From positions 65,109-129,108 of the forward strand of contig PLLP01000023.1 in NCBI GenBank assembly GCA_003141315.1: a stretch of 64,000 nucleotides of DNA. Direction: 5' to 3'. Shown in pieces: positions 44,143 through 53,365 of the stretch (positions within the stretch are counted from its first letter, which is position 1; the number at the start of each line of letters is the position of its first letter). The notes beneath the pieces were generated by a model. The model was not told where the DNA came from, made no database searches, and was given only the letters and a program-made list of their open reading frames with translations. Origin of the DNA: Phycisphaerales bacterium (GTDB lineage Bacteria; Planctomycetota; Phycisphaerae; Sedimentisphaerales; Anaerobacaceae). Both the position numbers and the translations under genes were made by a program.

Positions 44143-45034
44143 TGATTCGACCTGTTCAACATATCGAGCAAGGCCGGGAAATAAAGGAATCGTTATTCTC
44201 GGCGGCAGAGGAATGCTCGGTGCGGATTTAACTAACCTGTGCCGCCAAAGAGGCCTGCGCATCAAAGCCTTTGACCTGCCCGAATGCGATATCACCGATG
44301 AAAAACAGTTAAGAATCGCCCTTGCCGGCTGCGATACGGTTATAAACTGTGCGGCTTATACCAACGTCGAGAAGGCGGAAAGCGAGCAGCAAGCGGCTTT
44401 TAAGGTCAACGCCAAGGCGGCGGGCAGACTCGGGCAAATTGCGAAAGAAACCGGCATATACGTTATTCATATCAGCACTGATTTTGTCTTCGACGGCAAA
44501 AGCGACGCGCCTTACAAGGAAACCGATAAACCGAATCCAATCAGCGCCTACGGGCGAAGCAAACTGGTAGGCGAGCAGCTTTTGGCTTCGAGCGGCTGCC
44601 GGCATTGCATAGTCCGCCTCGAATGGACTTACGGCCTTGCCGGCGATAACTTTGTGAAGAAGATTATCCGGTCCGCAAAACAAACCGGCCAATTGAAGGT
44701 TGTCGATGACCAGGTTGGTTCCCCCACCGCCACAACAGAAGCGGCGAAGGCTGTGTTAGCTCTTCTCGACAAAAAAACCGAAGGTTTGTTTCATTTCGCA
44801 TCCGCAGGTTTTGCAAGCCGCTACGATACGGCAAAATTTATCCTTGAAAAACTCAACACCCCTGCTACATTACAGAGGTGTAAAACCGGTGATTTTCCTG
44901 CTGCTGCCGCGAGGCCTCTGAACAGCAGGTTCGACTGCGGCAAAATCGCGGCCCTGCTGAATGAGCCGATAGAACCGTGGCAAAAACCGCTGGAAAATTT
45001 TTTGAAAGAGCTTTCGGATAAAAGGCTGATATAA
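44135..45034 (+). CDS. rfbD: dTDP-4-dehydrorhamnose reductase
   Basis: Start placed at the ATG at 44135, which overlaps the rfbC stop; an upstream ATG at 44078 would lie deep inside rfbC. The product of about 300 residues has an NADPH-binding G-x2-G-x2-G (VILGGRGMLGADL), DLPECDITDEKQL, NCAAYTNVEKAESEQ, STDFVFDGKSDAPYKE and the catalytic YGRSKLVGE (Y-x3-K). It reduces the 4-keto group to give dTDP-L-rhamnose. It is adjacent to rfbB, forming a complete four-gene pathway. Confidence 0.93.
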   Translation: MANDSTCSTYRARPGNKGIVILGGRGMLGADLTNLCRQRGLRIKAFDLPECDITDEKQLRIALAGCDTVINCAAYTNVEKAESEQQAAFKVNAKAAGRLGQIAKETGIYVIHISTDFVFDGKSDAPYKETDKPNPISAYGRSKLVGEQLLASSGCRHCIVRLEWTYGLAGDNFVKKIIRSAKQTGQLKVVDDQVGSPTATTEAAKAVLALLDKKTEGLFHFASAGFASRYDTAKFILEKLNTPATLQRCKTGDFPAAAARPLNSRFDCGKIAALLNEPIEPWQKPLENFLKELSDKRLI

Positions 45035-45037
45035 ATT

Positions 45038-46051
45038 ATGAAAAGGATTTTGGTCACAGGCGGAGCAGGATTTATCGGAAGCAACTTCGTGCGAATGGTG
45101 CTTGCCGAAGAAAAGGATTGCCTGCTCGTAAATCTCGACAATCTCACTTACGCGGGCAATCTCGAAAACCTGGCAGGCTTTGAAAATCATCCGAACCATA
45201 AATTCATCAAAGGCGACATCTGCGACGGCCCTCTTGTCGAAAAAATAATCGACAGCCACAAAATCGAAGTGATTATAAACTTTGCCGCGGAAAGCCACGT
45301 TGACCGTTCGATTTCCGCGCCGAAGATTTTTATCGAGACAAACGTTATTGGCACGCTCACCCTGCTCGAGGCAGCGAGGGACAAAAAATTAAAACGGTTC
45401 ATTCAAATCTCGACCGATGAGGTTTATGGCTCTCTCGGGGCAGAAGGCAAATTCACTGAGGAAACGTCCCTGCATCCGAATTCGCCATACTCTGCGAGTA
45501 AGGCGTCCGCCGACCATTTAGTGCAGGCTTTCGGGCATACGTGGGGTCTGCCTTATAACATCACCAGATGCTCGAATAATTACGGCCCCTACCAGTTCCC
45601 TGAAAAAATGATTCCGCTTATGATAAATAACGCATTGAACGACAAGGAGCTTCCGGTTTATGGCGACGGGCTGCAGGTGCGGGACTGGCTCTATGCTTAC
45701 GACCACTGCAAGGCAATCTGGATGGTGCTTACAAAGGGCAAGCCCGGCGAGATTTACAATATCGGCGGATGCAATGAAAAAAGAAATTTAGAGGTCGTGA
45801 AATTCATCCTCGAAAGGCTGAAGAAACCTGAATCGCTTATCAGGCACATCACGGACCGCCTCGGCCACGACAGGAGATATGCCATCGATGCCGCAAAGAT
45901 AATGAGCCGGCTGCGATGGAAGCCGACGGTTTCTTTCGAAGAGGGAATGGCAAAAACCATCGATTGGTATCTTGCAAACCAGAAGTGGCTTAAAAACGTT
46001 GTTTCGGGCAATTACCAGAAATATTACGAGCAGATGTACTTAAACCGCTAA
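45038..46051 (+). CDS. rfbB: dTDP-glucose 4,6-dehydratase
   Basis: A 337-residue extended short-chain dehydrogenase. Diagnostic motifs are the NAD loop VTGGAGFIGSNFVR, DNLTYAGNLENL, NFAAESHVDRSI, STDEVYGSLG with the catalytic Thr-Asp-Glu, and YSASKASADHLV (Y-x3-K). The substrate loop CSNNYGPYQFPEKMIPLMI is fully conserved. It converts dTDP-glucose to dTDP-4-keto-6-deoxyglucose. Start is 3 nt after rfbD, in one operon. Confidence 0.97.
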   Translation: MKRILVTGGAGFIGSNFVRMVLAEEKDCLLVNLDNLTYAGNLENLAGFENHPNHKFIKGDICDGPLVEKIIDSHKIEVIINFAAESHVDRSISAPKIFIETNVIGTLTLLEAARDKKLKRFIQISTDEVYGSLGAEGKFTEETSLHPNSPYSASKASADHLVQAFGHTWGLPYNITRCSNNYGPYQFPEKMIPLMINNALNDKELPVYGDGLQVRDWLYAYDHCKAIWMVLTKGKPGEIYNIGGCNEKRNLEVVKFILERLKKPESLIRHITDRLGHDRRYAIDAAKIMSRLRWKPTVSFEEGMAKTIDWYLANQKWLKNVVSGNYQKYYEQMYLNR

Positions 46052-46093
46052 CCTGCTGCATAAAGTGCGCGTCACGGCGAGAAGGAATTGATT

Positions 46094-46255
46094 ATGGCTG
46101 GTTTAATTAAGGCAAAGGCGACAATCTGCATCGTAAATTACAAGACGCCGGATTTTACAAAATTGTGCCTGCGAAGCATACGCAAATTCACCGATTATCC
46201 TTACGAGGTAATTGTGGTCGATAACGGCTCGAATGACGAATCGCTGGACAATTAA
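46094..46255 (+). pseudogene. Truncated GT2 glycosyltransferase (N-terminal stub)
   Basis: From the ATG at 46094 the frame reads MAGLIKAKATICIVNYKTPD, then CLRSIRKFTDYPYEVIVVDN and GSNDESLDN before a TAA. This is the first 53 residues of a GT-A/GT2 enzyme, including the I-V-N-Y and V-V-D-N-G-S nucleotide-binding strand pairs. Everything after the first third is missing. The next gene begins 3 nt after the stop, so the stub was probably cut by the event that placed that gene. Confidence 0.75.
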
Positions 46256-46258
46256 AAA

Positions 46259-47179
46259 ATGAAAATGATAAGCAACATCGTGTTCACGAAAAATCGGCCT
46301 TTGCAGCTGGATGGTTATCTCGAAAGCCTCTACCGGTATTTGCCTGCTGAACAAATACAAACCCATATCTTGTGGAAGCAGGAATTGTTCACACAGGAAT
46401 ACGAGCAACTTTTTTCGCGATACCCGAACTGCACAATAGCGAGGGAGGCGGACTTTTCGATTGATTTTTTAGACATTCTGAAAAGAATTGATACCCCGTA
46501 TATACTATTCGGCATAGATGACGTGGTTTTTTTCGACTCGGTCTCTTTTGGGCTGATTGATGAAACGTTTAATAAGGCTGATGATATATTCGGTTTTTCG
46601 CTTAGGTTCGGAAATAACGTATTAGAAAGCGACAAAGAAAACATCGAAACTGCCGGGCAAAATATTTCCAGAATAAAATGGCCGAAAGGAAAGACCAGGA
46701 CAAGCAGGTATCCGTTCGAGCTTTGTGCTACGGTTTATCGAACGGAACTGGTGAAAAAAATCATAAATGAATCGCGAAGCAGCAATCACCTGGCGGCCAA
46801 ATTATTCTCGCCTAACTCATTGATAATAAAATGGTTAAGAACGATTGGTTTAGCCAGAAAAACACTAAAAAGGTTCGGCTTTTTTTACACCCCGAACACG
46901 CTTGAAAGCTGGGTTTGCAGATGGTGTCAGGAAAATGCGGAAGTTCTGCCGCCATATTTATATTTTCAAAAGGCCTGCGCCGCTGCGGTGCAGGTAAATA
47001 CGGTGAACACATCCACAAAGTCGGCAGTGGGAGCAATAAACGAATACACGGTTGAAGCGTTAAACGAAAAATATCAACAGGGCTGCAGGCTGGACATCGA
47101 CTTTATTGCAAAAAATAAACCGAAACATACCCACTGCGATAAAGAGAGTTTCAAGCTCGTAAGAGAAATTTTTAAATAA
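46259..47179 (+). CDS. GT-A-like glycosyltransferase, family uncertain
   Basis: A 306-residue protein starting MKMISNIVFTKNRPLQLDGY, as in GT-A enzymes where the first strand is followed by R-P-x-Q-L. A D-x-D-like motif appears in YILFGIDDVVFF near residue 80. Later parts (GFSLRFGNNV, RYPFELCATVYRTELVKKI) are compatible with an acceptor domain, but no CAZy family can be named with certainty. It follows a truncated GT2 stub and precedes the DUF268 gene in the second glycan arm. Confidence 0.7.
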   Translation: MKMISNIVFTKNRPLQLDGYLESLYRYLPAEQIQTHILWKQELFTQEYEQLFSRYPNCTIAREADFSIDFLDILKRIDTPYILFGIDDVVFFDSVSFGLIDETFNKADDIFGFSLRFGNNVLESDKENIETAGQNISRIKWPKGKTRTSRYPFELCATVYRTELVKKIINESRSSNHLAAKLFSPNSLIIKWLRTIGLARKTLKRFGFFYTPNTLESWVCRWCQENAEVLPPYLYFQKACAAAVQVNTVNTSTKSAVGAINEYTVEALNEKYQQGCRLDIDFIAKNKPKHTHCDKESFKLVREIFK

Positions 47180-47199
47180 ATCGGAATGGAATAAGTATT

Positions 47200-47946
47200 A
47201 TGTCGAGCCTTTACAGCAGGTGGAAAAGACCTTTAATCAGAACAAAAATAATTTCAGGATTGGTGAAATATTCCCGATATCTGGCAGATCTTTTTCGCTA
47301 CGGCAGAATGGATGACGCAGAGGTATTAAGGCTTCGCGACACATATCCATGCCTTTTTGACAAAACTCTTAAAACCAGCGTTGACAGTCACTATTTTTAT
47401 CAGCATATCTGGGCGTTTGAAAAGATTTTTGCGCGCAAACCGGCACTGCATGTGGACATCGGTTCAAACGTGGATTTTGTCGGTATGGTAAGCGTGTTGA
47501 CCAAAGTGCAGTTTGTGGACATCCGGCCGCTCGATGTTTCCAATATTGATAATCTTGAGAGCATAAAGGGCAGCATTCTTGATTTGCCATACGAAGATAA
47601 TTCGCTTGAATCTATTTCCTGCCTGCATGTCGCTGAACATATAGGGCTTGGCAGATATGGAGACCCGCTGGACCCGCTTGGCACAAAAAAAGCGGCGGCG
47701 GAGCTTTCGCGATGCCTGGCAAAAGGGGGTAACCTTTTCTTTTCAGTTCCGGTAGGCAGACCAAGGCTCTGCTTCAATGCACACAGAATCCACTCGCCCA
47801 AACAAATCCTCGAATATTTTAACAAACTTAAGCTGGTTGAATTCTCAGGAACCGATGACAGCAAAAGATATATCAAAAACGCAAACATTGACTTTTTCGA
47901 GAATGCAAAATATAGTTGCGGAATGTTCTGGTTCACAAAAAAATAA
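47200..47946 (+). CDS. DUF268 protein, probable methyltransferase
   Basis: A 248-residue protein matching the DUF268 pattern. An N-terminal helical part carries HYFYQHIWAFEKIF. It is followed by a methyltransferase-like motif LHVDIGSNVDFVGMVS near residue 85, DIRPLDVSNIDNLESIKGSI, DLPYEDNSLESISCLHVAEH and the FSVPVGRPRLCFNAHRIHSP region. Members occur in polysaccharide loci of many phyla and are taken to be sugar-modifying methyltransferases, but none has been characterised to my knowledge. Confidence 0.83.
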   Translation: MSSLYSRWKRPLIRTKIISGLVKYSRYLADLFRYGRMDDAEVLRLRDTYPCLFDKTLKTSVDSHYFYQHIWAFEKIFARKPALHVDIGSNVDFVGMVSVLTKVQFVDIRPLDVSNIDNLESIKGSILDLPYEDNSLESISCLHVAEHIGLGRYGDPLDPLGTKKAAAELSRCLAKGGNLFFSVPVGRPRLCFNAHRIHSPKQILEYFNKLKLVEFSGTDDSKRYIKNANIDFFENAKYSCGMFWFTKK

Positions 47947-47992
47947 AAAGGAAAAAGTTTTTCATATTTTTGGCAAATAGTATTTAATTCTT

Positions 47993-49099
47993 ATGAAGTT
48001 ATCAATCACACCAAGAGTTGTATGTATCTCTGACCCCGCTTTTGGCAGTCGCGCTTACCCTTATGCATTTGGCTGTGTGCCGGCAACGTTGGAAAAAACC
48101 GGCATGAATGTGTTTCATATAAATTCTGCGACCGCAACTTTAGAATCATTCCGCAGAGACATCGAAGAGTTCAAGCCGGAATTGATATTCGGTTTTATTC
48201 AGAATGCAAGGCAAGTTATGAAAATAGCCGGCTTTCTTAACGAGTATCATCCGGCAGCCGTTATAAACTGGTACCTGGAAGACCCTAATTTAATTCTCGA
48301 CCCCGACGACCCCGGCATAAATATAATCGAGGCGTCAGCCAGTTTCGATATGTGGTTCAGCCAGGACAGCAAAATGATACCTTTCTGGAAAACCAGGGCG
48401 GCATTTATGCCCCCGGCTTTCGACGACAGCATATATCAGGATTATGGTCTCGATCGGTGCTTTGATGTCTCATATATTGGGCAGCTGGGCCCCAGATGTG
48501 TAACAGAAATGTATTGGCCATACATGAGGGAATTGGCTCGCTACGGCAAAAAGGCAATGCTTTGTATCGACAGGCCGATGGGCATACCTCTTCTGCCAAA
48601 ACCGCTGGAAAAATTTATAAGGTCAAAAAAAAATCGCAGCTTTCTGCAAAAGCTGCCTGTGTGGAAATGTGGCTGGCAGACTCCTAAGAATGAGAAAGAT
48701 AAAGCCATCATAATAAATAAAAGCAAAATACATTTTGGGCTGCTAAGAGTTCGCGGCGACTGGGAAGGCCGCGTCAAAACCCTGCTTCCCAATTACCCGC
48801 TGGACAAGCACGGCCTTTTCTACCAGTTCAAGGGGCGGCTATTTCAGGCTGTGGGGGCAGGAGCGATGGCTCTTAATGAATACTGCCCGGAATTGGAAGA
48901 TATGTTTGACATCGGCAAAGAAATAGTTACTTTCGAATTCGGTAATCCTGAAGAAATAAGAGATAAGCTCAGGTGGTATATTCAGAATGATTCCGAACGC
49001 CGGCAGATTGCCAAAGCCGGGTATGAACGCGGAAGAAAACAGCACACATTCGCCGCCAGGGTCAGGCAGATATTTAACGCTATCCGGGAAAAACTTTAG
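47993..49099 (+). CDS. CgeB-like glycosyltransferase
   Basis: A 368-residue GT-B protein of the CgeB/spore-coat type (glycosyl transferase group 1, PF13524-like). The N-terminal half includes VCISDPAFGSRAYPYAFGCV and a W-Y-L-E-D-P motif (INWYLEDPNLILDPDDPG). The C-terminal half has FDVSYIGQLGPR, KGRLFQAVGAGAMALNEYCP, then DIGKEIVTFEFGNPEEIRDK and AKAGYERGRKQHTF. Such enzymes glycosylate surface polymers; the substrate is unknown. A second CgeB-like gene lies at 53512. Confidence 0.83.
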   Translation: MKLSITPRVVCISDPAFGSRAYPYAFGCVPATLEKTGMNVFHINSATATLESFRRDIEEFKPELIFGFIQNARQVMKIAGFLNEYHPAAVINWYLEDPNLILDPDDPGINIIEASASFDMWFSQDSKMIPFWKTRAAFMPPAFDDSIYQDYGLDRCFDVSYIGQLGPRCVTEMYWPYMRELARYGKKAMLCIDRPMGIPLLPKPLEKFIRSKKNRSFLQKLPVWKCGWQTPKNEKDKAIIINKSKIHFGLLRVRGDWEGRVKTLLPNYPLDKHGLFYQFKGRLFQAVGAGAMALNEYCPELEDMFDIGKEIVTFEFGNPEEIRDKLRWYIQNDSERRQIAKAGYERGRKQHTFAARVRQIFNAIREKL

Positions 49100-49112
49100 A
49101 AAGGAATATTTT

Positions 49113-50216
49113 TTGAAGATTCTTTACGACCATCAAATATTCGCAAGCCAGATATATGGCGGCATATCGCGATACTTCCTGGAATTAATGAAGCAATTTA
49201 GCCAAACTGGGAAGCCTGAATTCGAACTATCTCTTGCATATTCGAAAAATCATTATCTGAATGAAGCAGGCAGCGGGAATCGCAATTTTTTTTTCAAAAA
49301 TTCTGGATTCTGGATTCGGTTCAGAAGTAAGAAGGTAGTTAATACATCGAAAAGTAAAAAAGCGATATCGAAGCAACAATTCGATGTATTTCATCCGACT
49401 TATTACGACCCCTATTTTCTTAGCTGTCTCGGAAATAAACCGTTCGTATTAACCATACACGATATGATTAACGAACGATTCGCCGTGCAATATTTCGCAA
49501 AAGACAAAACGGCAGAAAACAAAAAAATACTTGCCCGAAAGGCAGGTAAGATTATTGCAATATCGGAAAACACCAAAAGTGATATTTTAAGGTATTTGCC
49601 TGATGTTGATGAAAAGAAAATAGCTGTCATTCATCTGGCAAATTCGCTGACAAAATGCAATGTTTCAAGGCCAAATTTTCCAGTTCCGTCAAGATATATT
49701 CTCTTTGTAGGTCCGAGAAGAAAATACAAGAACTTCCTGTTTCTTTTGAACTCAATGAAACCTGTCCTGACTGAGGACAGGGATTTGCATATTGTCTGTG
49801 CCGGCGGTAAACCTTTTAAATCTTCTGAAATGGAAATATTTACTAATTTAGGGGTAGAAAAGCAGCTTCACCAATTTTCGGTTGCGGATAGCGAGCTCGC
49901 ATGGCTTTATCAAAACGCAATTGCGTTTGTATTTCCCTCGTTATACGAAGGTTTTGGGATACCGGTGCTTGAGTCTTTTGCCTGCGGATGTCCCGTAGTA
50001 TGCAGCAACACCAGTTCTCTTCCAGAAGTCGGGGGAGAAGCCGCCGCTTACTTCGACCCGGCAAGCGAAATTTCAATAAAAAATGCTGTTACCAAAGTAA
50101 TTTATGACAGTAATGTTAGAAAGAATTTGATAGATATGGGACTCAGGCGTATTAAAAACTTTTCCTGGCAGAAGACGGCAGAGGAAACCGCAAAAATATA
50201 CAGGAGTATTTTGTGA
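49113..50216 (+). CDS. GT4 family glycosyltransferase (TTG start)
   Basis: The TTG at 49113 is chosen because AAAGGAATA lies 6 nt upstream and the protein then begins LKILYDHQIFASQIYGGISR, the normal first strand and glycine loop of GT4. Upstream ATGs fall inside the previous gene. The 367-residue product has LTIHDMINERFA, YILFVGPRRKYKN and the E-x7-E motif EGFGIPVLE followed by SFACGCPVVCSNTSSLPEVG. This strong match resembles the mannosyltransferase/WbdB-type group. It belongs to the second glycan arm. Confidence 0.9.
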   Translation: MKILYDHQIFASQIYGGISRYFLELMKQFSQTGKPEFELSLAYSKNHYLNEAGSGNRNFFFKNSGFWIRFRSKKVVNTSKSKKAISKQQFDVFHPTYYDPYFLSCLGNKPFVLTIHDMINERFAVQYFAKDKTAENKKILARKAGKIIAISENTKSDILRYLPDVDEKKIAVIHLANSLTKCNVSRPNFPVPSRYILFVGPRRKYKNFLFLLNSMKPVLTEDRDLHIVCAGGKPFKSSEMEIFTNLGVEKQLHQFSVADSELAWLYQNAIAFVFPSLYEGFGIPVLESFACGCPVVCSNTSSLPEVGGEAAAYFDPASEISIKNAVTKVIYDSNVRKNLIDMGLRRIKNFSWQKTAEETAKIYRSIL

Positions 50217-50261
50217 AAGCAGCAGCCATCCGGCAAGCAGCAATAGAGGATAGTCAGATTT

Positions 50262-51230
50262 ATGGTTAGGGTAAGCGTAATCATCCCGACATACAATCGC
50301 GCAAATCTCATCGGAGAGACGCTGTCCAGCGTTATAAGGCAGAGTATGCAGGATATCGAGATTATTGTGGTCGACGACGGCTCGACCGACAACACCCGAG
50401 AAGTCGTCAATAAAATCACAGACAGCAGAATAAAATATTTTTACAAGGAAAACGGCGGGGTTGCATCTGCCCGAAATTTTGGCATCGCCAATTCAAGAGG
50501 CAAATATATCGCTTTACTCGATTCGGACGATTTGTACCCGGAAAATTACCTGGAGATAATGACCGACCGGCTGGAACAAAACAAGGACTTCGGAATGGCT
50601 TATGCCAAGTGCGAGAATGTTTATCCTGACGGACGCAGAGAAGCCGTTTTCGAAAAGGCCAGTTTTTTATCTGGAAATCTTACACGATATTATTTCGGAC
50701 GAATGCCCTGCATACTGCCGCCGGCAACGGTTTTAAGAAAAGACTGCTTAAACAATTTTTATTTCGATGAGCAGCTGAAACTTACCGAAGACATAGATTT
50801 TTTCCTGAGGCTCTCGGTTAAGACAAAGTTTTTGTGTGTTCCGGAAGTAACCGTCATAAGAAGGATTTTTGGTAATAATCTTTCGGTGCAGACACAAATC
50901 GCCATCAGCCCAAATACGGCTTTGATTCTGGAACGATTTATTAATTATATGAATGAAGACGGGCCTGTGCCGGCAAAGTTAGCCAGAAAAAGATTAAGCA
51001 AGGTGTACCGCAGCCTGTCGAGGATTCATGCAAAAGCGGGCAACCGCACAGCAGCAGTAAAACTGATAAAAAAGGCAATTGCCTGTTACCCCTGGGATTA
51101 TCGCTATTACAAAAAACTGCTTAAGGCATTGTTTATGAGCAGGAAAAAGGATAAAATGCCCGATTGGCAGATGCCTGAACCTCTGCCGCCTTATATTATT
51201 GTGAACGGCAAGGAAATCGAATGCAAATAA
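50262..51230 (+). CDS. GT2 family glycosyltransferase
   Basis: A 322-residue GT-A inverting glycosyltransferase. The N-terminal domain shows VSVIIPTYNRANLIGETLSS, IIVVDDGSTDNTREV, GGVASARNFGIANSRGKYIA and the metal-binding D-x-D in LLDSDDLYPENY; TEDIDFFLRLS follows. The C-terminal 100 residues are helical and lysine-rich and end with LFMSRKKDKMPDW. A collapsed copy of this gene's ends occurs at 53359-53445. Its stop overlaps the next start by about 10 nt. Confidence 0.92.
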   Translation: MVRVSVIIPTYNRANLIGETLSSVIRQSMQDIEIIVVDDGSTDNTREVVNKITDSRIKYFYKENGGVASARNFGIANSRGKYIALLDSDDLYPENYLEIMTDRLEQNKDFGMAYAKCENVYPDGRREAVFEKASFLSGNLTRYYFGRMPCILPPATVLRKDCLNNFYFDEQLKLTEDIDFFLRLSVKTKFLCVPEVTVIRRIFGNNLSVQTQIAISPNTALILERFINYMNEDGPVPAKLARKRLSKVYRSLSRIHAKAGNRTAAVKLIKKAIACYPWDYRYYKKLLKALFMSRKKDKMPDWQMPEPLPPYIIVNGKEIECK

Positions 51231-52150
51231 CATCAGGGACAGAAATAAACCGGCAGACTCTGACCGGCAATCGGGATATTTATATTCAATTTTTGAATCA
51301 GCAGAAAAATCAGTCTTTCTTTTGCTGTCCTTATCCGGGTAATCCCGGCGACCGCCTGATTCGCAGAGGGACTTTACAGCTGCTTACAGATTTGGATGTT
51401 AAAACCACAAATGACCAGCAGCAGGCGGATATTCTGCTTTTCCCGGGCGGGTGCCCGACGATATGGCCTGACGTTATGGATCTGATTGTAAAAACTTTGG
51501 AAAATTACCCCGATAAAAAAATCGTTATCGGGCCTGCAACCTTCGAATTTGGCTTTACAGACTGGCCTGACATTTTCTCCCGATATGCAAACAGAATCGC
51601 GGGGCTTTTCTGCCGGGACAACCGCAGTTACCAAAACCTTACAACAGCAGAACTGCCCGAAACGATTGTTCAGGGGCTTTCCCACGACCCCGCCATTTAT
51701 CTGAAAAATTTCAAATGGCTCGAAGAATTGAAGTCTGATTTATCGGAGGAATACATCCTTGTCGCACTAAGACGGGATAAGGAAATGCTCCCTAGTGCGG
51801 AAGAAAGGCTGACAAGGAAGATTATGCCCCTGCTCAGCGAAAAAAAATCGGCAAAAATCCTGCACTGGGCAAAGAAAAGTGCAAAATTGCACAAGTTAAA
51901 AGACATCCGAAAATCCTGCGCCCGGGATTTACCAATCAGGGACGTCGAAATATGGCTTTTGGATGATTCGCAATATCTGCAAACAATCTGCGGTGCAAAA
52001 GAGGTGCATACCGACAGACTCCACGTTATGATTGTCGCCGCGATGCTCGGCAAAAAGGTGTTCGCTTATAAAACCTTGTATGGCAAACTGGAAAATGTTT
52101 ATGAACACAGCCTCAAAGGCTGGGCTGACGTGACGTTTGTTGATGCATAA
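51221..52150 (+). CDS. Polysaccharide pyruvyl transferase family protein
   Basis: A 309-residue protein resembling EpsO/PssK-type ketal pyruvyltransferases (PF04230). Conserved elements are CCPYPGNPGDRLIRRGTLQL near residue 35, DILLFPGGCPTIWPDV near 75, GPATFEFGFTDW, LFCRDNRSYQNL and the C-terminal VHTDRLHVMIVAAMLGKKVF containing the H-x-D-R-L-H-like core. Such enzymes transfer a pyruvyl group from phosphoenolpyruvate to a sugar of the repeat unit, adding negative charge. It overlaps the GT2 gene and is 3 nt from the PP-loop gene. Confidence 0.88.
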   Translation: MQITSGTEINRQTLTGNRDIYIQFLNQQKNQSFFCCPYPGNPGDRLIRRGTLQLLTDLDVKTTNDQQQADILLFPGGCPTIWPDVMDLIVKTLENYPDKKIVIGPATFEFGFTDWPDIFSRYANRIAGLFCRDNRSYQNLTTAELPETIVQGLSHDPAIYLKNFKWLEELKSDLSEEYILVALRRDKEMLPSAEERLTRKIMPLLSEKKSAKILHWAKKSAKLHKLKDIRKSCARDLPIRDVEIWLLDDSQYLQTICGAKEVHTDRLHVMIVAAMLGKKVFAYKTLYGKLENVYEHSLKGWADVTFVDA

Positions 52151-52153
52151 AAT

Positions 52154-53365
52154 ATGGTTGTCGTTCGTAACATTGAAAAATCGGTAAATGGTGATAGTGC
52201 GGTGCTGAAAGCACGGGTGGATTGCCCATCGCTCGGGTTTAATGATTTCGAACTGTGGTACCGATTTCCAAAGGAGCTTTATCCGCAAATTGCCTTGTCA
52301 GGCAACCCGTTTGTGCCGGCTCTTATTTTGCCCTCGATGTATGCGGGCGAAAATCTACACATCGAAGCGTCAGTCTCGAAAAAGCTTCTTGCCGGCGCCA
52401 GAAATATCATACAGATATACCGGCATTGGTATGATTTAAGGCCGATAGAAATTAACGCTGCCGAGGAAAAGGTCTCTGAAAAGAGCAGGCAACATAACGC
52501 AATGTTTTTTTCGGGCGGGGTGGATTCATTCTATACGCTGCTCAAAAACCACAATTCAGACCTGCCTGATTCGGAAAAGATTTCACACCTGCTTTTTCTT
52601 CACGGCTTCGATATTCCTCTGCAAAAAACGGAACTGTTCAATACCATATCAAATTCGATAAAAAAAATTGCACTGGCTTATAACATGGAACTGATTGAGA
52701 TTTCAACGAATATCAGGAAACTGAGCGACAATACCTGCGAATGGCTTCTTTATCACGGAACGGGACTGGCAAGCGTGGCGCTATGTATGGAGGGACTTTT
52801 CAAAAAGGTATATATTGCTGCCGACCATACGTACAAATGCCTCCTGCCGCGAGGGTCACATCCGCTAACCGACCCGCTATGGAGCACAGAGTCTCTCGAA
52901 TTTATAAACGATGGCAGCGAGGCCGACAGGATAGAGAAAATCAAATGGCAGATTGCTCAAGACAGCGTTGCGATGAATAATCTGCGGGTTTGTTACGAAA
53001 ACCGGGACGGCAAATACAACTGCAGCGTATGTGATAAATGTGTGCGGACAAAGCTCAATCTGAAGGCAGCCGGCGTCCTCGATAAATGCACCACGCTCGA
53101 CCACGATATCGATTATAAAAAGATAAGGAATCTGGAAATCGACAACAACCGAAGCAGAATTATTATGGAACAAAACCTAAAGGTCTTTTTGGCCGATGGA
53201 AGCGACCCGCAACTGATAAAGGCGTTAAAATACTGTTTAAGCCCGTGGTCGGCATGCGAGAGAAAGAAAAAATACCGGGAAATCAAAAAAGCAATCAGGA
53301 AAAAAATAAGGGAATTTCTGCATATTAAGAAACCGGAACGAAGAAAAATATTATCCTGCCGGTAA
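52154..53365 (+). CDS. QueC-like PP-loop protein in a glycan locus
   Basis: A 403-residue protein with a central PP-loop ATP-pyrophosphatase domain: MFFSGGVDSFYTLLKNHN (SGGVDS at residues 120-125). A zinc-knuckle-like C280-x9-C290-x2-C293-x2-C296 follows in VCYENRDGKYNCSVCDKCVR, the same layout as in 7-cyano-7-deazaguanine synthase QueC. The first 110 residues form a separate beta-rich domain not found in QueC, and a basic C-terminal tail follows. The rest of the queuosine pathway is absent from this window. It lies 3 nt after the pyruvyltransferase-like gene, so it may adenylate a carboxylate during sugar modification; this is inference. Confidence 0.75.
   Translation: MVVVRNIEKSVNGDSAVLKARVDCPSLGFNDFELWYRFPKELYPQIALSGNPFVPALILPSMYAGENLHIEASVSKKLLAGARNIIQIYRHWYDLRPIEINAAEEKVSEKSRQHNAMFFSGGVDSFYTLLKNHNSDLPDSEKISHLLFLHGFDIPLQKTELFNTISNSIKKIALAYNMELIEISTNIRKLSDNTCEWLLYHGTGLASVALCMEGLFKKVYIAADHTYKCLLPRGSHPLTDPLWSTESLEFINDGSEADRIEKIKWQIAQDSVAMNNLRVCYENRDGKYNCSVCDKCVRTKLNLKAAGVLDKCTTLDHDIDYKKIRNLEIDNNRSRIIMEQNLKVFLADGSDPQLIKALKYCLSPWSACERKKKYREIKKAIRKKIREFLHIKKPERRKILSCR

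Noticed and set aside
46103..46408. 101-codon - strand frame across the GT2 stub
   Set aside because: It runs antisense to the stub and to the next gene, both supported on the + strand.
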